Below, in pieces: positions 23,003-30,967 of a stretch of 44,407 nucleotides of DNA (within the stretch, counting starts at the first letter, position 1; each line of letters starts with the position of its first letter). The translations under genes and the position numbers were made by a program. The notes beneath the pieces were generated by a model. That model was not told the origin of the DNA, ran no database searches, and saw only the letters and a program-made list of their open reading frames with translations. The DNA is from Flaviaesturariibacter aridisoli (GTDB taxonomy: Bacteria > Bacteroidota > Bacteroidia > Chitinophagales > Chitinophagaceae): the NCBI RefSeq assembly GCF_004343705.1, contig NZ_SKFH01000033.1:1-44407 (forward strand). Reading direction: 5' to 3'.

Positions 23003-25288
23003 ATGAAGAAACGTTTACTCGTTCTCGGCGCGCTGGCCCTCGGCCTCGCCGCCGGAGCGCAACAGCAGCGCCGTTGCGGCTCCTTCCAGCACTTCCAGCA
23101 ACAGATGGCCCGTAACCCCGAGATGGCCCGCAACCAGCAGGCCATCGAGCAGTTTACGCAGGAAGCCGCGGCACGACCGCAGGCCAACAGCACCCTGCGC
23201 GGAACACCGGTGTACAACATCCCCGTTGTGGTGCACGTGCTCTGGAACACCTCGGCACAAAACATCTCCGACGCGCAGATCCTGAGCCAGATCGATGTGC
23301 TCAACAAAGACTACCAGCTCAATAACGCCGATACCGGCCTCGTGCCCGCAGCCTTCAAGAGCCTTGTAGCCGATTGCCGCGTGTCCTTCTGTATGGCACA
23401 ACGCGACCCCGCCGGCAACGCCAGCACCGGCATCCTCCGCAAGCAAACCACCAAGACCTCCTTCAGCGCCGACACCGACGACGCCAAGTCGAACAGCACC
23501 GGCGGTGACAACGCCTGGGACCGCAACAGTTACCTCAACCTGTGGGTCGTTCCGTCGATCACCTCGGGCGGCCAGGGCGGCATCCTCGGTTACGCGCAAT
23601 TCCCCGGCGGCGCTGCCGCCACCGACGGCGTGGTGATCGGCTACAACTACTTCGGTACCACGGGTGCCGTGTCGGCGCCCTTCAACAAGGGCCGCACCGC
23701 CACCCACGAAGTGGGCCACTGGCTCAACCTGCGCCACATCTGGGGCGATGAGGCGGCCTGTGCCGCCGACGACCTTGTGGGCGACACGCCGCTGCAGGGC
23801 GCCGAGAACTACGGCTGCCCCACCTTCCCGCACACCGATGCCTGCTCCGGCGGCAACGGCGTGATGTATATGAACTACATGGACTACGTGGACGATGCCT
23901 GCATGATGATGTTCAGCAACGGCCAGAAGACCCGCATGTACGGCGTGCTGCAAACCGGCGGCGCCCGCGCGTCGCTGGCTTCCTCGCTCGGTTGCCAGGC
24001 ACCCTCGGGTGGCACCTGCGCCGCGCCCGCAGGCCTGACGGCATCTTCCATCACCACTACCAGCGCCACGATCAGCTGGGGCGCCGTGAGCGGTGCCGCT
24101 TCGTATGCCGTAGACTACAAGGCCACCAGCAGCGGTACCTGGATCGCCATTTCCACCGCGCAAACAACCACCTCCGCCTCCCTCAGCGGGCTGACGGCAG
24201 GCACCTCGTACGACTACCGCGTGCGCACGAACTGCTCGGCCTCCAACAGTGCTTATACGAGCGCACAGTTCACCACGACCTCCGGCGGTACGGGCTGCGG
24301 AACGGCCTATGAGCCCAATGAAAGCCTGGCGGCTGCCGCTGCCGTGGCCACGAATACGGCCCTCTCGGCTGCCATCACCACCACTACCGACCAGGACTGG
24401 TTCAAGGTGACGCTGGCTTCTGCCTCTAATTTCAACATTTCCCTCAGCGGCCTCGCCGGCGACTACGACCTCGTGCTGTATAACAGCGCCGGCACCCAGC
24501 TCGCCATTTCCCAGAACGGCGGCACCACCAGCGAGTCGATCACTACGTCGAACAGCGCAGCGGGCACCTACTATGTTAAGGTATTCGGCTACAACGGCGC
24601 CATGAGCGCTACCTGCTACAGCCTCAACATCGGCGCTACGGTAGTAACGGCGCCCACCTGCCCCGGCACGTACGACAACAGCACCAACGGCACCACCAGC
24701 GGCGCTGCGCAGATTCCCTTCAACACCGATGTGAAAGGAACGATCGGTAGTTCTACGGATGTGGACTACTACAAGTTCGTGATCACCACCGGCGGCAGCA
24801 TCACCCTTACGCTGGGCACGCTCCCCGCCGACTACGACCTGCGCCTCTACAACAGCGCCGGCACCCAGCTGGCCGTATCGCAGAACGGAAGCACCACGAG
24901 CGAGTCGATCTCCTACACGGCCGCTGCGGGCACCTACTATGCCTACGTGTTCGGCTACAGCGGCGCCAACAACGCCACGACCTGCTACACGCTGAAAGTA
25001 GCGCTCGGCACGGCCACGCGCCAGGCCGACCCCGCCATCAGCGGTAAGGTGAAGCTCGATGTGTTCCCGAACCCCGTCGCCCAGACGCTCAACGTGTCGG
25101 CACAGGGCCTCGAAGGCCGCGCCCAGCTCCGCGTGATCGACATGAACGGCCGCCCCGTACTGCAGCAGGGCCTGCTGCGCAGCAGCACCACCATCGGTGT
25201 GCAGGCGCTCGCCCGCGGCGTGTACTCGGTGCAGGTGATCGGCGCCGACGGCACCGTGATCGGACAAACCCGTTTTGTAAAGCAATAA
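23003..25288 (+). CDS. Secreted M43-like metalloprotease with FN3, two PPC domains and a T9SS signal
   Basis: A 761-residue exported protease. Signal peptide at 1-19; catalytic domain about 65-330 with zinc motif HEVGHWLNLRH (H235, E236, H239, H245) and a Met-turn at MNYMDY, as in pappalysin-type (M43) metzincins. A fibronectin type III domain follows at about 335-420, two pre-peptidase C-terminal domains at about 430-545 and 550-670 (both with DYDLxLYNSAGTQLA), and a T9SS type A sorting domain in the last 75 residues (LDVFPNPVAQTLNV, then GVYSVQVIGADGTV). It should cross the outer membrane by T9SS. The ATG at 23003 follows an (AC)n-rich leader; the longer frame upstream lacks a signal peptide. 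Confidence 0.92.
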   Translation: MKKRLLVLGALALGLAAGAQQQRRCGSFQHFQQQMARNPEMARNQQAIEQFTQEAAARPQANSTLRGTPVYNIPVVVHVLWNTSAQNISDAQILSQIDVLNKDYQLNNADTGLVPAAFKSLVADCRVSFCMAQRDPAGNASTGILRKQTTKTSFSADTDDAKSNSTGGDNAWDRNSYLNLWVVPSITSGGQGGILGYAQFPGGAAATDGVVIGYNYFGTTGAVSAPFNKGRTATHEVGHWLNLRHIWGDEAACAADDLVGDTPLQGAENYGCPTFPHTDACSGGNGVMYMNYMDYVDDACMMMFSNGQKTRMYGVLQTGGARASLASSLGCQAPSGGTCAAPAGLTASSITTTSATISWGAVSGAASYAVDYKATSSGTWIAISTAQTTTSASLSGLTAGTSYDYRVRTNCSASNSAYTSAQFTTTSGGTGCGTAYEPNESLAAAAAVATNTALSAAITTTTDQDWFKVTLASASNFNISLSGLAGDYDLVLYNSAGTQLAISQNGGTTSESITTSNSAAGTYYVKVFGYNGAMSATCYSLNIGATVVTAPTCPGTYDNSTNGTTSGAAQIPFNTDVKGTIGSSTDVDYYKFVITTGGSITLTLGTLPADYDLRLYNSAGTQLAVSQNGSTTSESISYTAAAGTYYAYVFGYSGANNATTCYTLKVALGTATRQADPAISGKVKLDVFPNPVAQTLNVSAQGLEGRAQLRVIDMNGRPVLQQGLLRSSTTIGVQALARGVYSVQVIGADGTVIGQTRFVKQ

Positions 25289-25292
25289 GAAC

Positions 25293-25320
25293 GTGAACCG
25301 TGAGCCGTGAGGCGTGAGCG
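25293..25320 (+). repeat. Heptad repeat (GTGARSC type) after the protease
   Basis: GTGAACC GTGAGCC GTGAGGC GTGAGCG: four 7-base units starting 4 bases after the protease stop. The inverse of the same family forms the larger array at 25414-25502. Confidence 0.8.
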
Positions 25321-25376
25321 GTTGCACCCATCCTGTTTTCAACACCCATACACACACCAACACACACACAAGCGAC

Positions 25377-25410
25377 AAGGCCGCCCTTTTGGGCGGCCTT
25401 TTATTTTCTT
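25377..25410. terminator. Rho-independent terminator after the protease
   Basis: AAGGCCGCCC and GGGCGGCCTT pair around TTTT, with a T-rich tail. It lies between the two halves of the heptad repeat, and after an (AC)-rich stretch at 25340-25370 that resembles the leader of the protease gene. Confidence 0.88.
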
Positions 25411-25413
25411 CAT

Positions 25414-25502
25414 TCACGGCTCACGCTTCACGCTTCACGGCTCACGCTTCACGGCTCACGCTTCACGCCTCACGCCTCACGGCTCACGCTTCACGCCTCA
25501 CG
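25414..25502. repeat. Heptad tandem array (TCACGSY), 12.7 units
   Basis: Twelve consecutive 7-base units of the form TCACGGC, TCACGCT or TCACGCC plus a partial one, with only the last two positions varying. The array runs into the 3' end of the minus-strand GNAT gene: the GNAT stop codon and last three or four codons are made of array units. Confidence 0.9.
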
Positions 25503-25945
25503 TCAATAGCGCAGTTGAACCATTCCCCGTCGAAGGTGGCGTTGTATTTCTTGTAGAAGTTGATGGCGGGCTCGTTCCACTGCAGCACCTGCCACACGAT
25601 GCCCGCAAGGCCCTGGCGGGCCGCCTCGTCGATGAGGTTTTCGAAGAGGGCGCGGCCGAGACCATAGCGCCGCATTTCTTCCCGCACATAGAAATCTTCG
25701 AGGTACAGGCGCTGTCCCTTCCAGGTGCTGAAGCGGATGTACCAGAGCGCGAAGCCTTCCACGGTTCCGTCCACCTCGGCTACGAAGGCCCACCACACGG
25801 GGTTTGCGCCGAAGCCGCTCTCGGTGAAATGGGCTTCCGTTACGGTCACTTCTTCGGGGGCGCGCTCATAGAGGGCGAGCTCTTTGACGAGCTCCAGGAT
25901 GCGGGGGCAGTCTTCACGGGTGGCGCGGCGTATGTTGATGTCCAT
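25484..25945 (-). CDS. GNAT family N-acetyltransferase
   Basis: A 153-residue GNAT acetyltransferase: MDINIRRATREDCPRILELV at the start, EVDGTVEGFALWY, LYLEDFYVREEMRRYGLGRA (acetyl-CoA loop of the R/Q-x-x-G-x-G/A type) and WNEPAINFYKKYNATF. The pattern is like the spermidine/diamine acetyltransferase group, but the substrate is unknown. Its last residues (DVRREA and stop) are encoded by the heptad array, so the natural end may have been shifted by the repeat. Confidence 0.9.
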   Translation of the reverse strand: MDINIRRATREDCPRILELVKELALYERAPEEVTVTEAHFTESGFGANPVWWAFVAEVDGTVEGFALWYIRFSTWKGQRLYLEDFYVREEMRRYGLGRALFENLIDEAARQGLAGIVWQVLQWNEPAINFYKKYNATFDGEWFNCAIDVRREA

Positions 25946-25970
25946 AGAAATTGTCGTTAATTAGCGGACC

Positions 25971-25978
25971 CAAAAGTA
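25971..25978 (-). promoter_or_regulatory. -7 element of the GNAT gene
   Basis: TACTTTTG on the minus strand matches TAnnTTTG, 25 bases before the ATG at 25945. Confidence 0.5.
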
Positions 25979-25991
25979 GAACGAAACAACC

Positions 25992-26489
25992 ATGAAGGAG
26001 CTGCTGCTTTCCTATGCACAATACAACGCCTGGGCCAACGAGGCCCTGCTGGGCGCCATCTGCGCGCTGCCGGCCGAACAGCAGGAGCGCGAGTTGGTCA
26101 GCTCTTTCCCTTCCCTTCGAAGAACCCTGTTGCACCTGCTCGACGCCGCCAGCATCTGGTGGCAGCGCGTGCAGCTGCAGGAAAAGGTCGTACGTCCCAG
26201 CGACAGCTTCGGCGGCGACGGCGATGCCCTGGCGCTCGCGCTCAAAAAGATCGACGCGCAGTGGCTCGAGTTTGTGCAAAAGGCCGGCGAGCACGTGCTG
26301 CAGCACGAATTCATCTACCTCGATAGCAAGCGCGTGCAGCACAAGTCGGTAACGGGCCACGTGCTGCAGCACCTGTTCAACCACGCTACCTACCACCGCG
26401 GCCAGCTGGTGACCATGTTGCGCCAGGTGGGCGCCCCCACGGTGTCGAATACCGATTACATCGCCTGGAGCTGGAAGAAGCATGCGTGA
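25992..26489 (+). CDS. DinB family protein
   Basis: A 165-residue four-helix DinB-like protein, a superfamily of putative metal-dependent enzymes, some of them thiol transferases. It shows SYAQYNAWANEALL, a histidine in RTLLHLLDAASIWW, and the C-terminal HVLQHLFNHATYHRGQL with the two metal-type histidines. Substrate unknown. It overlaps the RDD gene by 8 bases. Confidence 0.88.
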   Translation: MKELLLSYAQYNAWANEALLGAICALPAEQQERELVSSFPSLRRTLLHLLDAASIWWQRVQLQEKVVRPSDSFGGDGDALALALKKIDAQWLEFVQKAGEHVLQHEFIYLDSKRVQHKSVTGHVLQHLFNHATYHRGQLVTMLRQVGAPTVSNTDYIAWSWKKHA

Positions 26490-26874
26490 CGAGCCCTGCG
26501 ACATCCTGGCCGACCTCGATGGTCCCGAAAGCGCGCCGGCGCCTTCCTACAAGCGCCTGCTGGCCACGCTGATCGACTTCGCACTCGCCCTGGCGCTGCT
26601 GCTGGCGATCAACTGGTGGAGCTGGCCCGGGAGCTTGCCCGGGCTGCTGCGCTACCTCGTAGCGGGGCATACGCTGCTGGTCATCTTCATGCACCTCGCC
26701 CTGCGGCTCGTTACCCTGCTGTTGCTGGCGCATACGCCCGGCATGTGGGTGCTGCGCGTGGAACTGCTCGACGCCGACGGCCACCGCCCGACACGAATGG
26801 AGCGCCTGCTGGCAGGTTGCTTCGTGCTGTACCGCGGCGTCGATTATTACCCGGTCAACCGGTTGATCCGTTAA
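26482..26874 (+). CDS. RDD family membrane protein
   Basis: A 130-residue protein with a short cytoplasmic N-terminus, the RDD-like start YKRLLATLIDFALALALLLA (helix 1), a second helix at HTLLVIFMHLALRLVTLLLL, then the conserved TPGMWVLRVELLDADGHRPT segment. The role of RDD proteins is poorly known, with transport suggested. It is translationally coupled to the DinB gene. Confidence 0.82.
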   Translation: MRDEPCDILADLDGPESAPAPSYKRLLATLIDFALALALLLAINWWSWPGSLPGLLRYLVAGHTLLVIFMHLALRLVTLLLLAHTPGMWVLRVELLDADGHRPTRMERLLAGCFVLYRGVDYYPVNRLIR

Positions 26875-26903
26875 CCGGTTCATCCATTAATGCGCGGCTT
26901 CGG

Positions 26904-27239
26904 TTACAGCTGGATCATCTGGCCGATGACGTCCTGCGGACTACCGGCCGTGCCCATCACATTCACCTGGTCGAAGTAGTTGTACCAGCCGGCGCCTTCC
27001 ACCATCTTTTCAAAGCCTTGTGCGGCCTCGCTGTTCGGGAAGGTCCAGACGGCGAAGTAATCGTAGCCGGCCCGGTTAAAGGTGGCTGCTTCGTTGCGGC
27101 CCCAGCTTACGATCTGGACGCCGTTTTCCAGTAATTGCTGGATGGCGGGGCCGAGGGCATTCATGTAGTTGCCGCGTTCTTCCTGCGACAGGTCGAGCCA
27201 GGCTTGTTTGGCCTTCCATAATTCCACGTACGTGATCAT
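26904..27239 (-). CDS. Conserved hypothetical protein (111 aa)
   Basis: A 111-residue soluble protein: MITYVELWKAKQAWLDLSQE, IVSWGRNEAATFNRAGYDYF, WTFPNSEAAQGFEKMVEGAG and YFDQVNVMGTAGSPQDVI. The alternating strand and helix pattern suggests a dimeric alpha-beta barrel (ABM/EthD-like) fold; it may belong to DUF6616, which I cannot confirm. The ATG at 27239 is preferred over a long upstream frame that lacks such a pattern. Confidence 0.75.
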   Translation of the reverse strand: MITYVELWKAKQAWLDLSQEERGNYMNALGPAIQQLLENGVQIVSWGRNEAATFNRAGYDYFAVWTFPNSEAAQGFEKMVEGAGWYNYFDQVNVMGTAGSPQDVIGQMIQL

Positions 27240-27257
27240 CGGTTTAGTAGTTTGAAT

Positions 27258-27265
27258 CAAACTTA
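27258..27265 (-). promoter_or_regulatory. -7 element of the 26904-27239 gene
   Basis: TAAGTTTG on the minus strand matches TAnnTTTG, 18 bases before the ATG at 27239. Confidence 0.5.
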
Positions 27266-27401
27266 GTCTTTCTTTCCTGGTTGGAGGCTGTTGTCTGTCG
27301 GGGAGGCTTGCCGGCCGCAGCGGGTCCGTGCTGCGCCTGAGGTTGCGGCGTCCGCAAAATGGGTGTACCTTAAAGAAGGCGTTCACCCGCGCCTCCCGTA
27401 T

Positions 27402-27815
27402 ATGAAGCTTGAGTTCCTGCGAGACATTACGGCCGGCGGCCTCTTCCCGCTGGCGGAGCCCCACAACCTGCTGCGGCTTTTCGACTTTACCCCGGCCGAG
27501 GCGGCGGCGCTGGCACTGGCGATCCAAACGAAGCTGGTGGGTGCCGACAGCCCGTTGCACCTGCACGCGCTGCCCTTCATCAACCCGGTGAACTGCACGC
27601 TCGACCTGGAGCCGTCGCCCAACAACCGGGGCATCGCCCTGCCCGACGACGGCCGCAGCTTTCATTGCTACCTCACGCGCAAGGCATACGACACCATGGC
27701 CCACCTGGTGGATCATTTCGCGAACCCCGGCCACCGCCTGTCGGGGTACCACTGGTTGTACGACGCGCAGCCCGACAAGATCGGGTTGCTGCTGTCGCGC
27801 AAGGGGACCTGGTGA
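27402..27815 (+). CDS. Conserved hypothetical protein (137 aa)
   Basis: A 137-residue soluble protein starting MKLEFLRDITAGGLFPLAEP. Notable stretches are TLDLEPSPNNRGIALPDDGR and DTMAHLVDHFANPGHRLSGYHWLYD. No family recognised. The internal ATG at 27402 fits the start of the ordered region; the frame upstream is arginine/alanine-rich and unlike protein. A terminator follows 19 bases after the stop. Confidence 0.7.
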   Translation: MKLEFLRDITAGGLFPLAEPHNLLRLFDFTPAEAAALALAIQTKLVGADSPLHLHALPFINPVNCTLDLEPSPNNRGIALPDDGRSFHCYLTRKAYDTMAHLVDHFANPGHRLSGYHWLYDAQPDKIGLLLSRKGTW

Positions 27816-27834
27816 GGCAGCGTCCGATAAGAGC

Positions 27835-27867
27835 GAAGCCCGTATTTCTACGGGCTTCTGTTTTTTT
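27835..27867. terminator. Rho-independent terminator between converging genes
   Basis: GAAGCCCGTA and TACGGGCTTC form a 10-base stem around TTTC, followed by TGTTTTTTT. The DUF6261 gene ends 18 bases further on the other strand. Confidence 0.9.
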
Positions 27868-27885
27868 ATGCGAAACGGGAACGTA

Positions 27886-28632
27886 TCAGGGTTGGGTGGT
27901 TTCCGCCTGGGCGGCGGCGCGGCCCTGGCGTTGTGCGAGCTTGTGCATGAATTCTTCGGTGATCTGGTTCAGCGCGGCCACCATGCCCAGCCAGGGCTCG
28001 GCGCCGCCGGTATAGTTGTAGGCGCTGTCGATCTGCTTCATCAGCTCGCGGTAGGCCCGGGCCGAGTCGCGGCGCAGCACCACCATGCGGTTGGCCTCGG
28101 GCTTGGTCAGCTCGTCGTCCGACTGCGCTTCCATGAGCCGCTTGAATTCGAGGTTCGCCGCTTCGAGGGCCGTCAGCAGCGAGTCGAGGCCAAGGGTTTG
28201 CAGGGCGTCGCGCAGGTCGGCCCGGGCGCGGAGGTCGCGCACGAGGTTTTCGATCAGTTTGGTTTCCTTGTCGCCGTCGAATTTCGTCAGCTCCGCGGCG
28301 GTGCTATACGGCTTCAGCGCTTCCAGCAGGAGTGCGGCGGCTGCCCGGCGGCCGTCATGTTCACAGCGGGCAAACCCTTCGCAAAGCCAGAACAGGGAGG
28401 TAGTCAGTTCGTCGCGCCGGGCATCTCCGTTGGCGAGGTCGTCGGTGTAGCGGGAGCCGAGGGCCCGTTGCACCAGTACGTTGCGTTCGGAGGTAATACG
28501 GGTGAAGTCGTCCTTTGCCCGTTGCACCGGCGGGGGCAGCGGATCATTGGAAATGATGCGTTCAATCAGGCGTTCGGCATACAATACCGATTCCGCGTTC
28601 TGGAGATGCTGGAAGTACAGTGTCGTTACCAT
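27886..28632 (-). CDS. DUF6261 family protein
   Basis: A 248-residue helical protein that starts MVTTLYFQHLQNAESVLYAE and ends in a low-complexity tail rich in Q and A. The N-terminal LYFQHLQNAE pattern and all-helical plan (DDFTRITSERNVLVQRALGS, DDLANGDARRDELTTSLFWL) fit DUF6261, a family known almost only from Bacteroidota and of unknown function. TACCTTCT about 20 bases before the start is a weak -7 element. It is divergent from the 41-bp array region. Confidence 0.78.
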   Translation of the reverse strand: MVTTLYFQHLQNAESVLYAERLIERIISNDPLPPPVQRAKDDFTRITSERNVLVQRALGSRYTDDLANGDARRDELTTSLFWLCEGFARCEHDGRRAAAALLLEALKPYSTAAELTKFDGDKETKLIENLVRDLRARADLRDALQTLGLDSLLTALEAANLEFKRLMEAQSDDELTKPEANRMVVLRRDSARAYRELMKQIDSAYNYTGGAEPWLGMVAALNQITEEFMHKLAQRQGRAAAQAETTQP

Positions 28633-28801
28633 GTTGATGGGGTTTAGAACAGAAGGTAGACAACCTTTTACTCGTTTCCATGACCCCTCATCCGGAACTT
28701 TTGCACAGGATGTGCATTACCGGGCGGCAACGGCGGCCGTCTTTTTGCCAACCGGGGCACCTCTTTCGTAAAGTGCTCATTTCCAATGTGTGAAGGTGCC
28801 C

Positions 28802-28965
28802 GCGGAATCCGCGGGCACCTTCACAACTTTGAAACGGTGCGCGCGGATTCCGCGGAGACCTGTTCAGGTTTGTGAGCCGGTGCGCGGATTCCGGCGGCAG
28901 TTGTTCCACCTTGGGAAGGCCCGCGCGGATTCCGCGAGCACCTTCTCCAGGTTGGGCAGCTTTGG
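28802..28965. repeat. Tandem array of four 41-bp units with nested palindromes
   Basis: The core GCGGATTCCGC (first copy GCGGAATCCGC, its own inverse) starts at 28802, 28843, 28884 and 28925, an exact 41-base spacing. Each unit also holds a weaker second dyad of the form ACCTnnnnnAGGT, best in unit 2 (ACCTGTTCAGGT). A decayed fifth unit may precede at 28761. 41 is not a multiple of three, so each unit is read in a new frame and the repeat acts at DNA or RNA level. The rest of 28633-29077 shows no gene I can support. Confidence 0.9.
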
Positions 28966-29077
28966 AAAAGGATGCGAAGTGCTGTGCGGAGGGCTGTCGC
29001 TTTGCAGCGGAGGACCCGGGTGCGGGAACGGATGGTGAACGGTTATCCCGATTTCGATAGCGGTGGAATGTCTGCGA

Positions 29078-29109
29078 CTTGATGCTGCGTGTACTTGCGT
29101 ATATCTTTG
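29078..29109 (+). promoter_or_regulatory. Bacteroidota promoter (-33 and -7) of the accessory block
   Basis: CTTG at 29078-29081 and TATCTTTG at 29102-29109, separated by 20 bases, match the Bacteroidota TTTG / TAnnTTTG promoter. The next gene starts 48 bases later at 29157; an in-frame ATG within this promoter is therefore unlikely to be the start. Confidence 0.65.
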
Positions 29110-29156
29110 AGTTGTGCGCGACCTGTGAACACACTTCAAATTTGATAAAGCAGACG

Positions 29157-29687
29157 ATGAGAATAAAAGGCAACCAAAAGTTTAATATCAAATATGTTTT
29201 GCCAGGACTTGCATTTGTATTGACACTTGTTGTTATATCGCAGACCTACATGACAACTTTGACTGAAAGTAATTTGGTTCCCGTATCAGGTAAAATCACA
29301 TCAATTTATCAGGACAGGTACCGTCATTATAAATACACCGACGACAGAATTACAATTAAACTTGACAACTTTGTTGAACCATTATTTTTTTTTGACAACA
29401 GGTCTGATTTCTTTCCCACGGTAATTGGCAATCTGCATATCGGTGACACAGTGACTTTGCTTCACAGGACAAAAATTCAAGCTCGACTTGGGGGAGGCAG
29501 TGAATTTAAAATAATGAAAATTCAGAAGGGCTCAAATGTTTTGTACGGTTTTGACAAAGCAAAGGAGACTTTTAGCAATGTCGCTGGTTTCACTACATAC
29601 GCAGCAATAGTAATTTGGCTTCTTTATTTTTTTCTAAGGCGGAAACTCAAAAGACAAGAAGGCCGCACGGTGGCCGCAATGCTATGA
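29157..29687 (+). CDS. Membrane protein with extracytoplasmic domain, unknown
   Basis: A 176-residue protein: helix at about 14-34 (VLPGLAFVLTLVVISQTYM), a beta-rich extracytoplasmic domain of about 110 residues (VPVSGKITSIYQDRYRHYKY, VTLLHRTKIQ) and a second helix at about 145-165 followed by a basic tail. No family recognised. The gene is clearly AT-richer than the genome background, which suggests acquisition. Its TGA overlaps the next ATG (ATGA). Confidence 0.7.
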   Translation: MRIKGNQKFNIKYVLPGLAFVLTLVVISQTYMTTLTESNLVPVSGKITSIYQDRYRHYKYTDDRITIKLDNFVEPLFFFDNRSDFFPTVIGNLHIGDTVTLLHRTKIQARLGGGSEFKIMKIQKGSNVLYGFDKAKETFSNVAGFTTYAAIVIWLLYFFLRRKLKRQEGRTVAAML

Positions 29688-30232
29688 ACACTCCTAAAGA
29701 CCTAGAGGCAATCATTCGAAACCGGAAGTTTGTTCAACTATTCAGAAAGCTGGACGAATTCGAGGATAAGATAAATGGCTTCGTTTTGGCTGCATCAAAC
29801 GATTTATTGCTGATGCAGACTTCAGAAGAATTCAACCTAACTGGCTTTTCGGTATTTCCTGTCGATATTGTCCAACGAATCTCAAGTAGCAAGACTAATC
29901 GATTCTTCAGGCACGTTTTAAAGCAAGAAGGATTGCTGGATCAAGTAGGTTGTAACGTACGGGTTGAGCTTGAGTCTTTCGGCAGGCTTTTTAAGTCTCT
30001 TAAATCTGCCAAGCTTTCCGTCATTGTCGAATGCGAGGCGCCGAATGTTGACAGCTTTTCGATCGGTACCATAAAATCGGTTGGGGTTGAAAGCGTTTCG
30101 ATCAACTATTTTAATGCAGAAGGTTTTGTCGAGGAAAGATCTGATAAGATAATGTACAAAAACATCACCCGAGTAACCTTTGGCGACAGGTACAACCTAA
30201 TGTTTGCGAAGTACGTGCGACCAGTCTCCTAA
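29684..30232 (+). CDS. Hypothetical protein (182 aa), coupled to the gene before it
   Basis: A 182-residue soluble protein starting MNTPKDLEAIIRNRKFVQLF, with FVLAASNDLLLMQTSEEFNL, GFSVFPVDIVQRISSSKTNR and ending in ITRVTFGDRYNLMFAKYVRP. The strand-rich pattern is reminiscent of small regulatory beta-barrels, but I cannot assign it. The ATG at 29684 is chosen because it overlaps the previous stop. AT-richer than the genome; likely part of the same acquired unit. Confidence 0.7.
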   Translation: MNTPKDLEAIIRNRKFVQLFRKLDEFEDKINGFVLAASNDLLLMQTSEEFNLTGFSVFPVDIVQRISSSKTNRFFRHVLKQEGLLDQVGCNVRVELESFGRLFKSLKSAKLSVIVECEAPNVDSFSIGTIKSVGVESVSINYFNAEGFVEERSDKIMYKNITRVTFGDRYNLMFAKYVRPVS

Positions 30233-30240
30233 GCAATGCC

Positions 30241-30340
30241 GTCAACAGCGGCTTTGCGCTACGGCCTTCGAGCAGTCGTTATAATTTGTACCTTCCTCTC
30301 GGCCAAAGTGTAAAGCCTTGGTCTTTGGCCGCAAGCTACC
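30241..30340 (+). repeat. attC-like cassette-boundary element, copy A
   Basis: CGGCCAAAG (30300-30308) and CTTTGGCCG (30323-30331) form a perfect 9-base stem around TGTAAAGCCTTGGT, the same core as at 10402-10413 and 30649-30660. The preceding stretch (GTCAACAGCGGCTTTGCG, then CAGTCGTTATAA) also looks like the arms of a folded recombination site. It closes the two-gene unit at 29157-30232. Confidence 0.45.
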
Positions 30341-30524
30341 GACCGGAAGTGATGATTCACAGTTTCGCGCATCACTTGAGCAATTTGGCAATGCCTTGAA
30401 AGTGGCCTGGCAGACTAATCTACATTTATTGTTCCCGGAAAGGGAAATGAAAGTCGAATTGTTTGAGTCCTACGGTATTAAACAAATTACTTTATATACA
30501 GGCAAAAGAGACACGAACACCTAA
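30318..30524 (+). pseudogene. Probable gene remnant (68 codons)
   Basis: An open frame with only a TTG as start, inside the cassette-boundary element. The last 55 residues (SQFRASLEQFGNALKVAWQT, then ELFESYGIKQITLY) look like the C-terminal part of a small protein whose start has been lost. I cannot name the family. The 30525-30637 stretch after it shows no further gene. Confidence 0.35.
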
Positions 30525-30638
30525 AGGATATCTCTACGATTCTTAGTTGGTTGGAACGCCCGAAGCTTGCCGTCTGCGCACAAGATTGTCTATTGCACTA
30601 TGGCCTCCAAACATTCGAAAAGGTCGTACATTCAATCT

Positions 30639-30670
30639 CGGCCACGGCGCAAAGCCCTGGTCGTTGGGCG
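30639..30670 (+). repeat. attC-like cassette-boundary element, copy B
   Basis: CGGCCACGGCGCAAAGCCCTGG followed by TCGTTGGGCG. It repeats the core of copies A and C and ends in GTTGGGC (30663-30669), a match to the integron core site GTTRRRY. A GCCCAAC (RYYYAAC) follows the toxin gene at 31289-31295, so the DUF433/DUF5615 module sits between the two core sites as a cassette gene would. Confidence 0.5.
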
Positions 30671-30727
30671 CTACCGGCGAACACTCCGCTACTTCGGTCT
30701 TATTGCGATTATTCGTAATTTTAGGCC

Positions 30728-30967
30728 ATGGAACTCAAAGAGCTCATCACCGTGGATCCGGACATCTTATCGGGTACGCCTGTCTTTAAGGGAACTCGCG
30801 TTTCGATTGAGACGCTCTTTGACCATTTAGAGGCTGGCGATTCTTTGGAAGTCTTCCTTGACGATTTTCCGACCGTTTCCCGTGAGCAGGCCATTGCATT
30901 GCTGGAAGTTGCCAATCGTCTTCTTACCTCTAAGAACGTGTTGAAGCTCTATGAAGTTGCTGCTTGA
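30728..30967 (+). CDS. DUF433 antitoxin (VapB45-like)
   Basis: A 79-residue DUF433 protein: ITVDPDILSGTPVFKGTRVS, then LFDHLEAGDSLEVFLDDFPT and REQAIALLEVAN. This family has a winged-helix fold and is paired with DUF5615 PIN-like toxins. It overlaps the toxin gene by 17 bases, the usual arrangement. Confidence 0.9.
   Translation: MELKELITVDPDILSGTPVFKGTRVSIETLFDHLEAGDSLEVFLDDFPTVSREQAIALLEVANRLLTSKNVLKLYEVAA

Noticed and set aside
25414-25502. A CRISPR or minisatellite protein-coding repeat in the TCACG array
   Set aside because: The unit is 7 bases with no spacers, and no frame gives a plausible protein apart from the GNAT end.
28802-28965. A CRISPR array at the 41-bp repeats
   Set aside because: The constant part is only about 11-14 bases and palindromic, the variable parts are themselves similar, and no cas gene is nearby.
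28688-29191. Minus-strand open frame of 167 codons over the 41-bp array
   Set aside because: Its hydrophobic start overlaps the next gene and promoter, the array shifts frame with each unit, and the composition is not protein-like.
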